From Paractinoplanes tereljensis (GTDB lineage Bacteria > Actinomycetota > Actinomycetes > Mycobacteriales > Micromonosporaceae): a stretch of DNA of 64,000 bases. Below, in pieces: positions 9,127 to 16,986 of the stretch. How positions within the stretch are numbered: position 1 is the stretch's first letter; each line of letters starts with the position of its first letter. Made by a program: the position numbers and the translations under genes. Below the pieces are notes generated by a model that saw nothing but the letters and a program-made list of their open reading frames with translations, had not been told where the DNA came from and ran no database searches. Location of the stretch: the NCBI RefSeq assembly GCF_016862435.1, contig NZ_BOMY01000035.1, forward strand, positions 1 through 64,000. Reading direction: 5' to 3'.

Positions 9127-9633
9127 TCAGCTCGCCGGGACCTGCTGCTTGGCCCATTCGGCCACCCGGCGGGCGCTCTCCTCTTCGGACAGGTCCTCGA
9201 CCCGGGTCATGACCGACCAGCGCACCCCGAACGGGTCCCGGATGCTGGCGAACCGGTCGCCGGACACGAACGACGTCGGTGCCTCCCGGATGGTCGCGCC
9301 GGCCGCCTCGGCCGCGGCGACCACGGCGTCGACATCCGGGCAGTACAGCCCGATCGAGTAACAGTCCTGGTCCCCCTCGGGCGGCGCGATCAGGCCGTAG
9401 TCGGGCTGGGGCGCGCCGAGCTGCAGCAGCCCGTTGCCGAAGTCGAGCACGGCGTGCGCCACCACGTCACCGAACTCGGTCACGTCGACCACCCGGGCCC
9501 CGAAGATCTTCACGTAGAAGTCGATCGCGGCGCGGGCCTCCGGGATGGCCAGGAAGGGCGTCAGGGAGGTGGCGCCGTGCGGGGTGCCGTTCGTGGTGTA
9601 CTGGCCGTCAGCGGCGCGGTTCGTCTCAGTCAT
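9127..9633 (-). CDS. VOC family protein (PhnB/glyoxalase-like)
   Basis: 168 residues. SLTPFLAIPEARAAIDFYVKIFGARVVD opens the first beta-alpha-beta unit, and DVDAVVAAAEAAGATI with the terminal RDPFGVRWSVMTRV is the second, the hallmark of the vicinal-oxygen-chelate fold. Members bind metal and act as glyoxalases, dioxygenases or resistance proteins; the function here is not assigned. The 17-bp gap to the AraC gene on the opposite strand is a short divergent space. Confidence 0.88.
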   Translation of the reverse strand: MTETNRAADGQYTTNGTPHGATSLTPFLAIPEARAAIDFYVKIFGARVVDVTEFGDVVAHAVLDFGNGLLQLGAPQPDYGLIAPPEGDQDCYSIGLYCPDVDAVVAAAEAAGATIREAPTSFVSGDRFASIRDPFGVRWSVMTRVEDLSEEESARRVAEWAKQQVPAS

Positions 9634-9650
9634 AGGTCAGGATCGTAGGT

Positions 9651-10508
9651 ATGCCCAGCCCCGAGCGGCTTGAAGATTCGCGACAGGAATCCCCCCGGGG
9701 TGTTCTCTACCCGGCTCGGCTGCCCACCCTCGACCGGCTCCCGGCCCCCGAACCGGTCGCGCAGTTGGTGCGGTGGTTCTGGATTCCCGAGTGGCAGATC
9801 CAGCCGGGTCGCACCTCCCGGCAGCACGTGATCGCCTATCCGGCCTGCAACCTGGTGGTCGAGTCGGGCGGGGTCGGCCTGGCCGGACCGACGACCCGCC
9901 GCTCGTACCGCGATCTCACCGGAACCGGTTGGGCGGTCGGGGCCCTGCTGCGCCCCGCCGCGGTACCCCACTTCGCCCCGGATCCCGCGAGCCTGCGGGA
10001 CGCGTACACGGGCATGGATTTTCCGATTTTGTTCGAAATGGTGTCTCGGGCTATGACCGGGCCCGGCGATCGGCACCGGCTGGCCGTCGAGGCCTTCAGC
10101 ACCTGGCTGGCCGGCGAGGTTCCGGCGCCGGATCAGGAGGCGCTGGCGGCCAACGCGATGGTCGAGGCGATCGAAGCGGATCCGGGGATCCGCAGGGTTC
10201 AGGACGCGACCGTACGGCTGAATGTCTCGGCCCGGTCCCTGCAGCGGCTGGCTTCGAAGTTTGTGGGTTTGCCGCCGTTGATGTTGATCCGCCGGCGTCG
10301 CCTGCAGGAGGCCGCCGAGCGCCTGCGCACCGAACCGGACACCGCGCTGGCCACCGTCGCCGCCGACCTGGGTTACAGCGACCACGCCCACCTGGCCAAC
10401 GAGTTCCGGTCGGTCCTCGGACTGACCCTGAGCACCTACCGCGAGCTGGCCACGCCGCCGAATCGTTCGGCGAACCGCGCGGTGAACAGGTCGGCACCCT
10501 TGCGCTGA
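9651..10508 (+). CDS. AraC family transcriptional regulator
   Basis: 285 residues. The C-terminal half contains the two HTH motifs of AraC/XylS proteins: IRRVQDATVRLNVSARSLQRLASKFVGLPPLMLIRRRRLQEAAERL, then ATVAADLGYSDHAHLANEFRSVLGLTLSTYREL. The N-terminal half (residues 20-165) has the LVRWFWIPEW pattern and a DUF6597-like sensor domain. Divergent from the VOC protein, a common pairing. The 3' end overlaps the convergent oxidoreductase gene by about 70 bp. Confidence 0.92.
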   Translation: MPSPERLEDSRQESPRGVLYPARLPTLDRLPAPEPVAQLVRWFWIPEWQIQPGRTSRQHVIAYPACNLVVESGGVGLAGPTTRRSYRDLTGTGWAVGALLRPAAVPHFAPDPASLRDAYTGMDFPILFEMVSRAMTGPGDRHRLAVEAFSTWLAGEVPAPDQEALAANAMVEAIEADPGIRRVQDATVRLNVSARSLQRLASKFVGLPPLMLIRRRRLQEAAERLRTEPDTALATVAADLGYSDHAHLANEFRSVLGLTLSTYRELATPPNRSANRAVNRSAPLR

Positions 10509-11485
10509 TAGACCACCTCGGCGGTGGCCGCGGCGACCCCGTCCGGCGTCGGGAGCTGGCCGACTCCCCCGCGCGTGCCGAGCGGAAGCAGGATCCTCCG
10601 ATCCGGCGTCGAGAGGTGCACGGCGGCCGGCCGGTCGCCGGCCAGCTGGGCCTGGATGTTCCGCACCACCACCTCGGCCTGCACCATCGCGTAGGACGCC
10701 ATCCTGGGATCGGGCAGGGCGGTGATGTCGCCGATCGCGTAGACGTGGTCGTAGCCGTTGACATTCATGCGCTCGGTAACCGGAACCGTCGCCTGCTCGG
10801 TAAGTGGCGTGAGATGCCCGTCCGCCAGGTAGTCGGTGTTGATCCGGACCCCGAACGCACGGAACCGGATGTCCGCGACGATCTCCTCGCCCGGGTCTGT
10901 GGTGCCCAGTCGCAGTTCGACGCCCAGTTCGGCCAGCTGGCGGTGCAGGTCGGCCCGCACCTCCGGGAGAAAGCCGGGCAGGAGCTGATCCCCCCGGTCG
11001 ACGATCACCACGTGCTTGCCGGGCCAGACCTCCTTGATCTCGCCGGCCAGCTCCAGGCCGACCGGGCCGGCGCCGACGATCAGCACGCGGCCGGCCGCGG
11101 CCAGCTCCCGATGCGTATCCCGGAGATCGGCCAGTTGCTCGGCGATGCTTGTCGACGCGGGGTTCGGCTTGGCCGGGTACGAATAGCCGGAACCGGTGGC
11201 CAGCACCAGGTAATCGGCCTCGATCCGCTCCCCCGAACCGAGCGTCACGCCCTTCGGATCCACCGAGACGGCCCGGTCGCGAATCACCCGCCCGCGTTCA
11301 AGCAGAGTCTCGTACGAGAAGAAGGCGTTGTGCGCCCAGTCCGGCCGGGTCAGCGCCCGCAGCGATGCCGCGGCGTTGACGAAGCCTTCGCGAGGGTCGA
11401 TCAGCGTCACGTTCGCCGCGGAGTCCAGCGCCTTGGCGACCATCGTCCCGCCGTAGCCCCCACCGATTACCGCCACCGTGCTCAT
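10436..11485 (-). CDS. NAD(P)/FAD-dependent oxidoreductase (NDH-2/AIF-like)
   Basis: 349 residues. The FAD dinucleotide fold is at the start (TVAVIGGGYGGTMVAKAL), the NAD(P) fold in the middle (VLIVGAGPVGLELAGEI), and the flavin-binding GD motif near 265 (HVYAIGDITALPDP). Related to type II NADH dehydrogenases and ferroptosis-suppressor-like quinone reductases; no C-terminal membrane helix is visible. ATG 11485 is preferred to TTG 11518 because GGAGG lies six bases before it and because 11518 falls inside the operator palindrome. Divergent from a MarR gene. Confidence 0.9.
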   Translation of the reverse strand: MSTVAVIGGGYGGTMVAKALDSAANVTLIDPREGFVNAAASLRALTRPDWAHNAFFSYETLLERGRVIRDRAVSVDPKGVTLGSGERIEADYLVLATGSGYSYPAKPNPASTSIAEQLADLRDTHRELAAAGRVLIVGAGPVGLELAGEIKEVWPGKHVVIVDRGDQLLPGFLPEVRADLHRQLAELGVELRLGTTDPGEEIVADIRFRAFGVRINTDYLADGHLTPLTEQATVPVTERMNVNGYDHVYAIGDITALPDPRMASYAMVQAEVVVRNIQAQLAGDRPAAVHLSTPDRRILLPLGTRGGVGQLPTPDGVAAATAEVVYQRKGADLFTARFAERFGGVASSR

Positions 11486-11503
11486 GTTTGCCTCCGCCGG
11501 AAT

Positions 11504-11521
11504 GAGTTGACGCGTCAACTC
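11504..11521. promoter_or_regulatory. Perfect 18-bp palindrome, probable MarR operator
   Basis: GAGTTGACGCGTCAACTC reads identically on both strands. It lies 19 bp upstream of the oxidoreductase start and 24 bp upstream of the marR start, so one bound dimer could cover both promoters. The size and AT-rich half-site outline fit MarR-family operators. Confidence 0.8.
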
Positions 11522-11545
11522 TAGGCCTCCCGGTACGATTCCGCC

Positions 11546-11992
11546 ATGACGCTGGAACCCGAGGAGTGGGAGCTCTGGAACAGCTGGATGCAGGCGCAGC
11601 GCCTACTCACCCGTGAGCTGGACCGCCGCCTGCAACAGGACTACGGCATCTCCAAGGCCGAGTTCAGCGTCCTCGTCTCGCTGCACCGGGCCCCCGGCGG
11701 CCGGATGCGCGTCGGTGAGCTGGCCGAGTCGCTCGACTGGGAGAAGAGCCGCGTCGCCCACCTGCTCACCCGGATGGAAACCCGCGAGCTCGTGGAGCGA
11801 ACCGAGACCGGGGCGGGCGGCCGCCGCACCGGCATCGGCCTGACCGCCAAGGGCCGCGCCGCCGCCGACAACGCGATCCTGGGCCACGCGGACAACATCC
11901 GCCGATACTTCTTCGAGCCGCTCACGCCCCCGCAGGCCGCCGCCATCCAGGCGTGGAGTCAGCAGATGATCTCCAGCACCAGCGCGCGGTGA
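11546..11992 (+). CDS. MarR family transcriptional regulator
   Basis: 148 residues with the winged-helix core: LDRRLQQDYGISKAEFSVLVSLHRAPGGRMRVGELAESLDWEKSRVAHLLTRMETRELVERTETGAGGRRTGIGLTAKG. The DxRxxxxxLTxxG wing signature is present as GGRRTGIGLTAKG. Divergent from the flavoprotein and likely controls it and itself through the 11504-11521 palindrome. Redox or phenolic ligands are typical for such pairs (inference). Its 3' end overlaps the next, convergent gene. Confidence 0.94.
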   Translation: MTLEPEEWELWNSWMQAQRLLTRELDRRLQQDYGISKAEFSVLVSLHRAPGGRMRVGELAESLDWEKSRVAHLLTRMETRELVERTETGAGGRRTGIGLTAKGRAAADNAILGHADNIRRYFFEPLTPPQAAAIQAWSQQMISSTSAR

Positions 11993-12759
11993 TCGGAGAC
12001 CTCCGGGCCGGCCAGGATCTCGAAGTGCTCGACCGCCGCGACGTCGGAGACCAGTAGGTAACTGGCGTGCCGCACCGCCTTCGGATAGTGCGACGTGCGG
12101 GTGTCGGCGGTGCCGACCAGGTCGGTCAGGCCTGCCTCGGCCAGTACGCCGAACGTCTCACTGCCGGGCAACAGGTTGAAGTCGCCGCACAGCACCACCA
12201 GGTCGCGCGGCCCGCGAATCCGGCGCACCAGCGCGGCCAGCCGCTCGGCCTGCGCGCGCCGTTCGGGGGTGTCCGCCTTGCCGTGCGAGTCGCGCAGCCC
12301 GTGCACCTGCACCACCCACACCGACCGGCCGCTGTCCCGGTCGACCGTCTGGACCGCGAGGGCGATCCGGGGACGGCCGGTGGCCGGCCACTCGACGTGG
12401 TCGGCGAACTCGCCGTGCACGAAGCCGGAGTCGACCCCGACGATCGGCAGGCCCTCCCCGACCAGGGTGGCCAGCCCGAAGTCCTGCCGGTAGCGGCGGC
12501 CCGCGTCGTCGTGCACCGGGCCGGAATCGCTGGTCACGAAGATCGCCTGATGCCGCGGCAGCGCGCCGCGCACGTCGTCGAAGAGGTCGGCCCGCTGGGG
12601 CAGGCTCCGCTCGGCATCGGCGAAGCGCGTCCAGCCGCCCAGCCCCGGGGTCCGGGTCACCTCCTGCAGGCAGGCGATGTCGGCTCCGCTGTCCGGCAGC
12701 CACTTGAGCAGGTCGTCGGCCAGGGCCCCACCCCAGGCATTGACACTCACGATCCGCAT
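11959..12759 (-). CDS. Endonuclease/exonuclease/phosphatase (EEP) family protein
   Basis: 266 residues from ATG 12759 (MRIVSVNAWGG). EEP motifs are IACLQEV (metal-binding Glu), HGLRDSHGK, VVLCGDFNLLPGS (GDFN) and EVSDHRALVLEI (catalytic SDH). No signal peptide, so probably cytoplasmic. The start overlaps the stop of the upstream gene by one base (TGATG), indicating translational coupling. DNase, phosphodiesterase or sphingomyelinase-like activity cannot be distinguished. Confidence 0.9.
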   Translation of the reverse strand: MRIVSVNAWGGALADDLLKWLPDSGADIACLQEVTRTPGLGGWTRFADAERSLPQRADLFDDVRGALPRHQAIFVTSDSGPVHDDAGRRYRQDFGLATLVGEGLPIVGVDSGFVHGEFADHVEWPATGRPRIALAVQTVDRDSGRSVWVVQVHGLRDSHGKADTPERRAQAERLAALVRRIRGPRDLVVLCGDFNLLPGSETFGVLAEAGLTDLVGTADTRTSHYPKAVRHASYLLVSDVAAVEHFEILAGPEVSDHRALVLEIIC

Positions 12760-13253
12760 CAGTCGTCGGCCAGCCGGATCGCGAGTTCGATCTGCCACCG
12801 GGTCTTCATCCGTTCCGTCCGGGGATCGGTGAGGTAGGCCTCGTACCGGCAGCCGAATCGGTCACCGGCCGGATCCGCCACACAGTCCAGGGCCAGATCC
12901 TGCTGCCGGACCCAGTCGATCAGGGCGCCGTTGGCCGGGCGGCCGTGACCGGTATAGGTCAGGGTGGCGTACCGGCCGGCCGGCAGCACCGCGGCTTTCA
13001 CCCGCTCGTCGCCCTCGACCGGCCCGTCGGTGAGCACGCCCACCTCGACGTCCATCGGACCGTCCATGTCCACGACGTGCAGCCGGAAGAACGTGCGGCC
13101 GGTAGCGATCTCGTGGTCGTCGAGCCAGCCGTACAGCTCCTTCATCAGCCGATCGCGCACCGCGAACATCCCCTTGAACGGGGTGATCGTCCGCAGGCCG
13201 GCGTAGTGCCGGTCGGCGATGGCGACGACGGCCGGGCCGTCGATGATTTCCAT
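12759..13253 (-). CDS. GyrI-like / effector-binding domain protein
   Basis: 164 residues. Starts MEIIDGPAVVAIADRHYAG and contains FKGMFAVRDRLMKELYGWL, DMDGPMDVEVGVLT and LPAGRYATLTYTGH, the pattern of stand-alone GyrI-like small-molecule binding (SRPBCC-unrelated, Rob/BmrR C-terminal) domains. No HTH is attached. Such proteins bind or hydrolyse amphipathic small molecules. Coupled to the EEP gene by a one-base stop/start overlap. Confidence 0.85.
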   Translation of the reverse strand: MEIIDGPAVVAIADRHYAGLRTITPFKGMFAVRDRLMKELYGWLDDHEIATGRTFFRLHVVDMDGPMDVEVGVLTDGPVEGDERVKAAVLPAGRYATLTYTGHGRPANGALIDWVRQQDLALDCVADPAGDRFGCRYEAYLTDPRTERMKTRWQIELAIRLADD

Positions 13254-13349
13254 CAGACCACCCTAGGGGTCCCGCCTCCGGCCCTCCGCCCCATTGATCT
13301 ATGTCGATGCCGTTCGTCGCACGAGGTCTACCGCCCGGCGCAGTGGCCA

Positions 13350-13363
13350 GGTAAGCGCTTGCC
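13350..13363. promoter_or_regulatory. LacI-type operator candidate upstream of the SGNH esterase
   Basis: GGTAAGCGCTTGCC is a 14-bp near-palindrome around AAGCGCTT with one mismatched pair. It lies 59 bp before the esterase start and shares its core with the palindrome upstream of the cellulase at 14275. A central CG flanked by A-rich/T-rich arms is typical of LacI-family sites. Confidence 0.5.
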
Positions 13364-13421
13364 TGTCGATTTTTCCGGAGCACACGCTGAGGATCCGTCC
13401 CCCCGGCTTTTGGGAGCAATC

Positions 13422-14258
13422 ATGCACAGACTGCTCGTCCTCGCCCTCGCCATCCCCCTGGCGCTGGCGGCCCCGGCCGCCGCCTCCGCCGCGCCCGGCT
13501 GCAGCGTCCGGGTCGACCCGGCGGCCGCCGTCGCCGCCGCGGCCACCACCAACGTCTGGATGGCCGGCGACTCCACGATGGCCAATCCCAGCTCCAGCTC
13601 CACCTGTCCGGTCGGCTGGGCCACCGAGTTCGACGGCCAGTTCCACACCAACATCGTGGTGAACAACCTGGCCGTTTCCGGTCGCAGCATCCAGACCTGG
13701 CTCTACGAGAGCGGCGTGACGTCGACCAAGAACTCGGCCGGCGAGTGCACCCTCAGCTCGACCACCCCGTCGACCAACTGGCAGAAGACGCTCGACGGCA
13801 TGAAGGCCGGCGACTACCTGTTCATCCAGTTCGGCATCAACGACGGCGACACCGCCTGCCCCCGGCACGTCGGCAGCGCCCGTTACCAGCAGCTGCTGAC
13901 CATGATGGCGCAGACCGCGCAAGCCCGCGGCGCCTTCCCGGTGCTGGTCACCCCGGTCGCGGCGATCGCCTGCTCGGGCAGCACCGCGACGCTGAACCGC
14001 GGTTTCTACCCGGAGACCTTCGCGGCCGGCACCGCCACCGGTGCCCCGGTCATCGACCTGCGGACGCTCAGCGTCAACTACTACAACTCGCTGGGGCTTT
14101 GCCCCAACAACGGCGATTACACCGCCGGGCTGGTGGGTCAGTTCTTCTGCAACGACCACACCCACTTCGAGGCGTACGGCGCCCGCCGGATCATGCGGCT
14201 GGTCACCGGTGCCCTGAAGACGCAGAACATCGCGCTCGCCGGTTCGCTGCTCTCTTAG
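13422..14258 (+). CDS. Secreted SGNH/GDSL esterase (rhamnogalacturonan acetylesterase-like)
   Basis: 278 residues. Signal peptide MHRLLVLALAIPLALAAPAAASAAP. SGNH blocks are WMAGDSTMA (nucleophile Ser), LAVSGRSIQTW (Gly), QFGINDGD (Asn) and NDHTHFEAYGA (Asp/His). The GDST rather than GDSL form and overall length match CE12-type carbohydrate esterases that remove acetyl groups from pectic polymers. It acts extracellularly. GGGAGCA before ATG 13422 supports the start. Directly upstream of the cellulase and preceded by a related operator, so a shared plant-polymer programme is plausible. Confidence 0.9.
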   Translation: MHRLLVLALAIPLALAAPAAASAAPGCSVRVDPAAAVAAAATTNVWMAGDSTMANPSSSSTCPVGWATEFDGQFHTNIVVNNLAVSGRSIQTWLYESGVTSTKNSAGECTLSSTTPSTNWQKTLDGMKAGDYLFIQFGINDGDTACPRHVGSARYQQLLTMMAQTAQARGAFPVLVTPVAAIACSGSTATLNRGFYPETFAAGTATGAPVIDLRTLSVNYYNSLGLCPNNGDYTAGLVGQFFCNDHTHFEAYGARRIMRLVTGALKTQNIALAGSLLS

Positions 14259-14274
14259 CTTTAGCTTTACCGCA

Positions 14275-14292
14275 AATCGAAGCGCTTCGATT
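14275..14292. promoter_or_regulatory. Perfect 18-bp palindrome, LacI-family (CebR/CelR-like) operator for the cellulase
   Basis: AATCGAAGCGCTTCGATT is a perfect palindrome 93 bp before the cellulase start. TTGACA (14291-14296) abuts its right edge and would serve as a -35 box, so bound repressor would occlude the promoter. Central AAGCGCTT is typical for LacI-family repressors of actinobacterial cellulose genes. The regulator itself is not in the window next to it. Confidence 0.75.
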
Positions 14293-14385
14293 GACACACA
14301 GTTAAACCCGTAGCAACACTCTTCGGCAGGTGCGGATCGGAGCCACCGCCGGTTCCCGCGCCTGTGACCGGACGAGAGGAACATC

Positions 14386-16014
14386 ATGAGATCCATCGCA
14401 AGGAAGGCCGGGCTGGCGTTCGCTGCCGCCGCCCTGACCTTCACCGGAGTCGCATACGGCGTCACGAGGTCGGCCGCCGCCGAAGTCGTGGCCCAGCTGA
14501 CCGCTCCTCAGCTGGTTGCCGACATGGGCGCCGGCTGGAATCTGGGCAACCAACTGGAGGCCAACAACAACGGAGTCCCCAGCGAGACGGCGTGGGGCAA
14601 CCCGGTCGTCACGCAGGCCCTCATCGACCGGGTGAAGGCGTCGGGCTTCAAGACGATCCGCATCCCGGTCTCCTACCTGGGCAACATCGGCGCCGCCCCC
14701 AGTTACACGGTCAACTCCGCCTGGCTGACCCGCATCGCCGAGGTAGTCAACTACGCCTACAGCCAGGGCCTGTACGTGCTGATCAACATGCACGGCGACG
14801 GCTACAAGTCGATCACCGGCTCCTGGCTGATCTGCGACGCCGCCGACCAGACCACGATCAAGGACAAGTACCAGAAGGTCTGGCAACAGGTAGCGACGAA
14901 GTTCCAGAGCTACAACGAGCACGTCGTCTTCGAGTCGATGAACGAGGAGTTCGACGGCCAATACGGCAACCCGACCTCGGCGTGTTACTCGAACATCAAC
15001 GCCTACAACCAGATCTTCATCGACACCGTACGCAAGACCGGCGGCACCAACGCATCACGGTGGCTGCTGATCCCGGGTTGGAACACCAACATCGAGTACA
15101 CGGCGGGCAACTACGGCTTCGTCATGCCCACCGACACGAACCGCTCCAGCTCGATCCCCAGCGCCGAGCAGCGAATCATGATCTCCGTCCACTACTACGA
15201 CCCGTGGGACTTCGCGGGCCAGGAGGACGGCACCATCACCCAGTGGGGTGCCGCCGCGACAAATGCGGCCAAAAAGTCGACCTGGGGCCAGGAGGACTAC
15301 ATGGACACCATGCTGAAGAAGATGTACGACGCCTTCGTCGTACGCGGATACCCGGTCTTCGTGGGTGAGTACGGCTCGATCGACAAGACGGCCTACGACT
15401 CGACGAACAACACGTACCGGGTGAACTACGCGAAGGCCCTGGTGGCCACCGCCAAGAAGTACGGCGCAGCCACCGCCTACTGGGACAACGGCTACAACGG
15501 CCAGCACGGCTTCGGCCTGTTCAACCGCACCAACGCCACGGTGACCCAGCAGGCCTTGATCACCGCCATCATCACCGCGGCCGGCAGCACAACTCCCACC
15601 ACCACGCCGACCACCACCCCCACCACGACGCCGACGACAACGCCGACCACGGCCCCGACGACGGCTCCCACCACCGCGCCGACGACGGCCCCCGGCGGCA
15701 CCGGCGCCTGCCGGGTCACCAACGCGGTGAACGCGTGGAACACCGGCCTGACCAACAGCATCACCATCACCAACACCGGCACCACCGCGATAAACGGCTG
15801 GTCCCTGGCCTTCACCCTGGCCACCGGCCAGACGATCGTCTCGGGTTGGAGCGCCACCTACTCCCCCACCAGCGGCACGGTGACCGCGACAAACGCCAGC
15901 TACAACGGCTCGCTGGCCGCCGGAGCGTCAGCCTCCATCGGCTACCAGGCCAACCACACCGGCAACGCCGCCGCCCCCACCGGTTTCAAACTGAACGGCA
16001 CCACCTGCAGCTGA
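14386..16014 (+). CDS. Secreted GH5 endoglucanase with C-terminal CBM2
   Basis: 542 residues: signal peptide (1-32), GH5 catalytic domain (about 38-395), Thr/Pro linker (402-436) and a CBM2 cellulose-binding module (440-542). Catalytic residues are the acid/base Glu187 in FESMNEEF and the nucleophile Glu328 in VFVGEYG. MGAGWNLGNQLEA and VLINMHGDGY are also typical of GH5 endo-beta-1,4-glucanases (GH5_2/GH5_4 like). It cuts internal bonds of cellulose or beta-glucan outside the cell. GAGAGGAAC precedes the ATG. A LacI-type operator lies upstream. Confidence 0.95.
   Translation: MRSIARKAGLAFAAAALTFTGVAYGVTRSAAAEVVAQLTAPQLVADMGAGWNLGNQLEANNNGVPSETAWGNPVVTQALIDRVKASGFKTIRIPVSYLGNIGAAPSYTVNSAWLTRIAEVVNYAYSQGLYVLINMHGDGYKSITGSWLICDAADQTTIKDKYQKVWQQVATKFQSYNEHVVFESMNEEFDGQYGNPTSACYSNINAYNQIFIDTVRKTGGTNASRWLLIPGWNTNIEYTAGNYGFVMPTDTNRSSSIPSAEQRIMISVHYYDPWDFAGQEDGTITQWGAAATNAAKKSTWGQEDYMDTMLKKMYDAFVVRGYPVFVGEYGSIDKTAYDSTNNTYRVNYAKALVATAKKYGAATAYWDNGYNGQHGFGLFNRTNATVTQQALITAIITAAGSTTPTTTPTTTPTTTPTTTPTTAPTTAPTTAPTTAPGGTGACRVTNAVNAWNTGLTNSITITNTGTTAINGWSLAFTLATGQTIVSGWSATYSPTSGTVTATNASYNGSLAAGASASIGYQANHTGNAAAPTGFKLNGTTCS
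15592..15693 (+). repeat. TTP/TAP linker-coding tandem repeat in the cellulase
   Basis: About 100 bp of degenerate 9-12 base units encode repeating T-T-P, T-T-T-P and T-T-A-P. This is the flexible, probably glycosylated linker between catalytic domain and CBM2, not a separate element. Unit number may vary between strains. Confidence 0.9.
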
Positions 16015-16023
16015 CCCGAAACG

Positions 16024-16058
16024 CGACGGGCCGGACCGATTGGGGCGCCGGCCCGTCG
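16024..16058. terminator. Bidirectional stem-loop terminator after the cellulase
   Basis: CGACGGGCCGG and CCGGCCCGTCG form an 11-bp stem around a 13-base loop, between the stop of the cellulase and the stop of the convergent kinase-like gene. No T-tract follows, as is usual in high-GC actinobacteria. Confidence 0.75.
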
Positions 16059-16063
16059 TGGCG

Positions 16064-16942
16064 TCAGGCCGACGTGCGGAACGGGGCTACGGTCGCGCGG
16101 ATCAGGTCGGCCGCACCCCAGTCGTTGTCGAACTGGGCCAGGACCGCGAGGTGCTGGCGCAGCTGGATGATGGGCATGCGGGACTGCCAGCCGCTGTCCA
16201 GCGCGGTCAGCTCCGCGTAGACCTGGAAGAACCGGTGCGCCTCGGGTGGGGGTGCGGTGGTCCACACGTGCGCGAGGTCTACTTCGGCCCACATGTAGGA
16301 CACCGCCGGATCGATCAGCGCGGGCCGGCCGTCCGGGGTGGCCAGGAGGTTCTGGGTCCACAGGTCGCCGTGGGTCAGACAGGCCGGGCGGGTCGGCAGC
16401 AGCTCGGGCAGCCGGTGACACAGCCGCTCCAGCGCCGCACGATCGGCAGCGTCGAGTGCGGCCTCGACGCGGGGCTCCCCCAGCCAGCGCAGCAGACGGT
16501 GCTCCGCGAAGAAGGAGTAGCCGTCGTCGTTCCAGGTGTTGATCTGCCGGCGGCGGCCCAGCCAGTTGTCCCGGTGCCAGCCGAAGCGCGGGTGGACCGT
16601 GCTGGTGTGCAGGTGGGCGAGCGCGTGGGCGAACCGCTCCCAGAAGGCCTCGCTGCCCGGTCTCGGCCGCAGCGCCGACAACACGAGCAGTTCCGGGTTG
16701 GCCAGGAGCACGTCCGGGGTCGCCATGCCGTTCGCGCGCAGGGCGGCCAGTCCCTCCGCCTCCGCGGCGAAGACGTCATCGCTCGGCGCGTCGGCAAATG
16801 CTTTGACGAACACCGGTGGCGCGTCCGGCCGGGTGGCCATGCCGGCGAGCGCCGCGAGCCCACCGGTCACCGGCTCCACCGCGACGACGTCCCGCATCCC
16901 GGCCCGGTGCAGGCGCTCGAGCAGGAACGCCGCCGACTCCAT
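16064..16942 (-). CDS. Fructosamine kinase family protein (APH-like phosphotransferase fold)
   Basis: 292 residues. The kinase signature is CLTHGDLWTQNLLATPDGRPALIDPAVSYMWAEVDLA (about 190-225), with the catalytic Asp in HGDLW and the metal-binding Asp in LIDPA. GWHRDNWLGRRRQINTW (about 120-138) is characteristic of fructosamine-3-kinase/ketosamine kinase proteins. It would phosphorylate glycated amines or a related substrate to reverse glycation, in the cytoplasm. Start ATG 16942; the convergent cellulase terminator lies at its 3' end. Confidence 0.88.
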   Translation of the reverse strand: MESAAFLLERLHRAGMRDVVAVEPVTGGLAALAGMATRPDAPPVFVKAFADAPSDDVFAAEAEGLAALRANGMATPDVLLANPELLVLSALRPRPGSEAFWERFAHALAHLHTSTVHPRFGWHRDNWLGRRRQINTWNDDGYSFFAEHRLLRWLGEPRVEAALDAADRAALERLCHRLPELLPTRPACLTHGDLWTQNLLATPDGRPALIDPAVSYMWAEVDLAHVWTTAPPPEAHRFFQVYAELTALDSGWQSRMPIIQLRQHLAVLAQFDNDWGAADLIRATVAPFRTSA

Positions 16943-16986
16943 CGGCCCAGCCTATCGGGCGCCGGACGCTGATAGCGTCGGCCACT

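Noticed and set aside
15592-15693. Tandem repeat as possible CRISPR or VNTR
   Set aside because: Units are 9-12 bases, code for a Thr/Pro linker in frame, and have no spacers.
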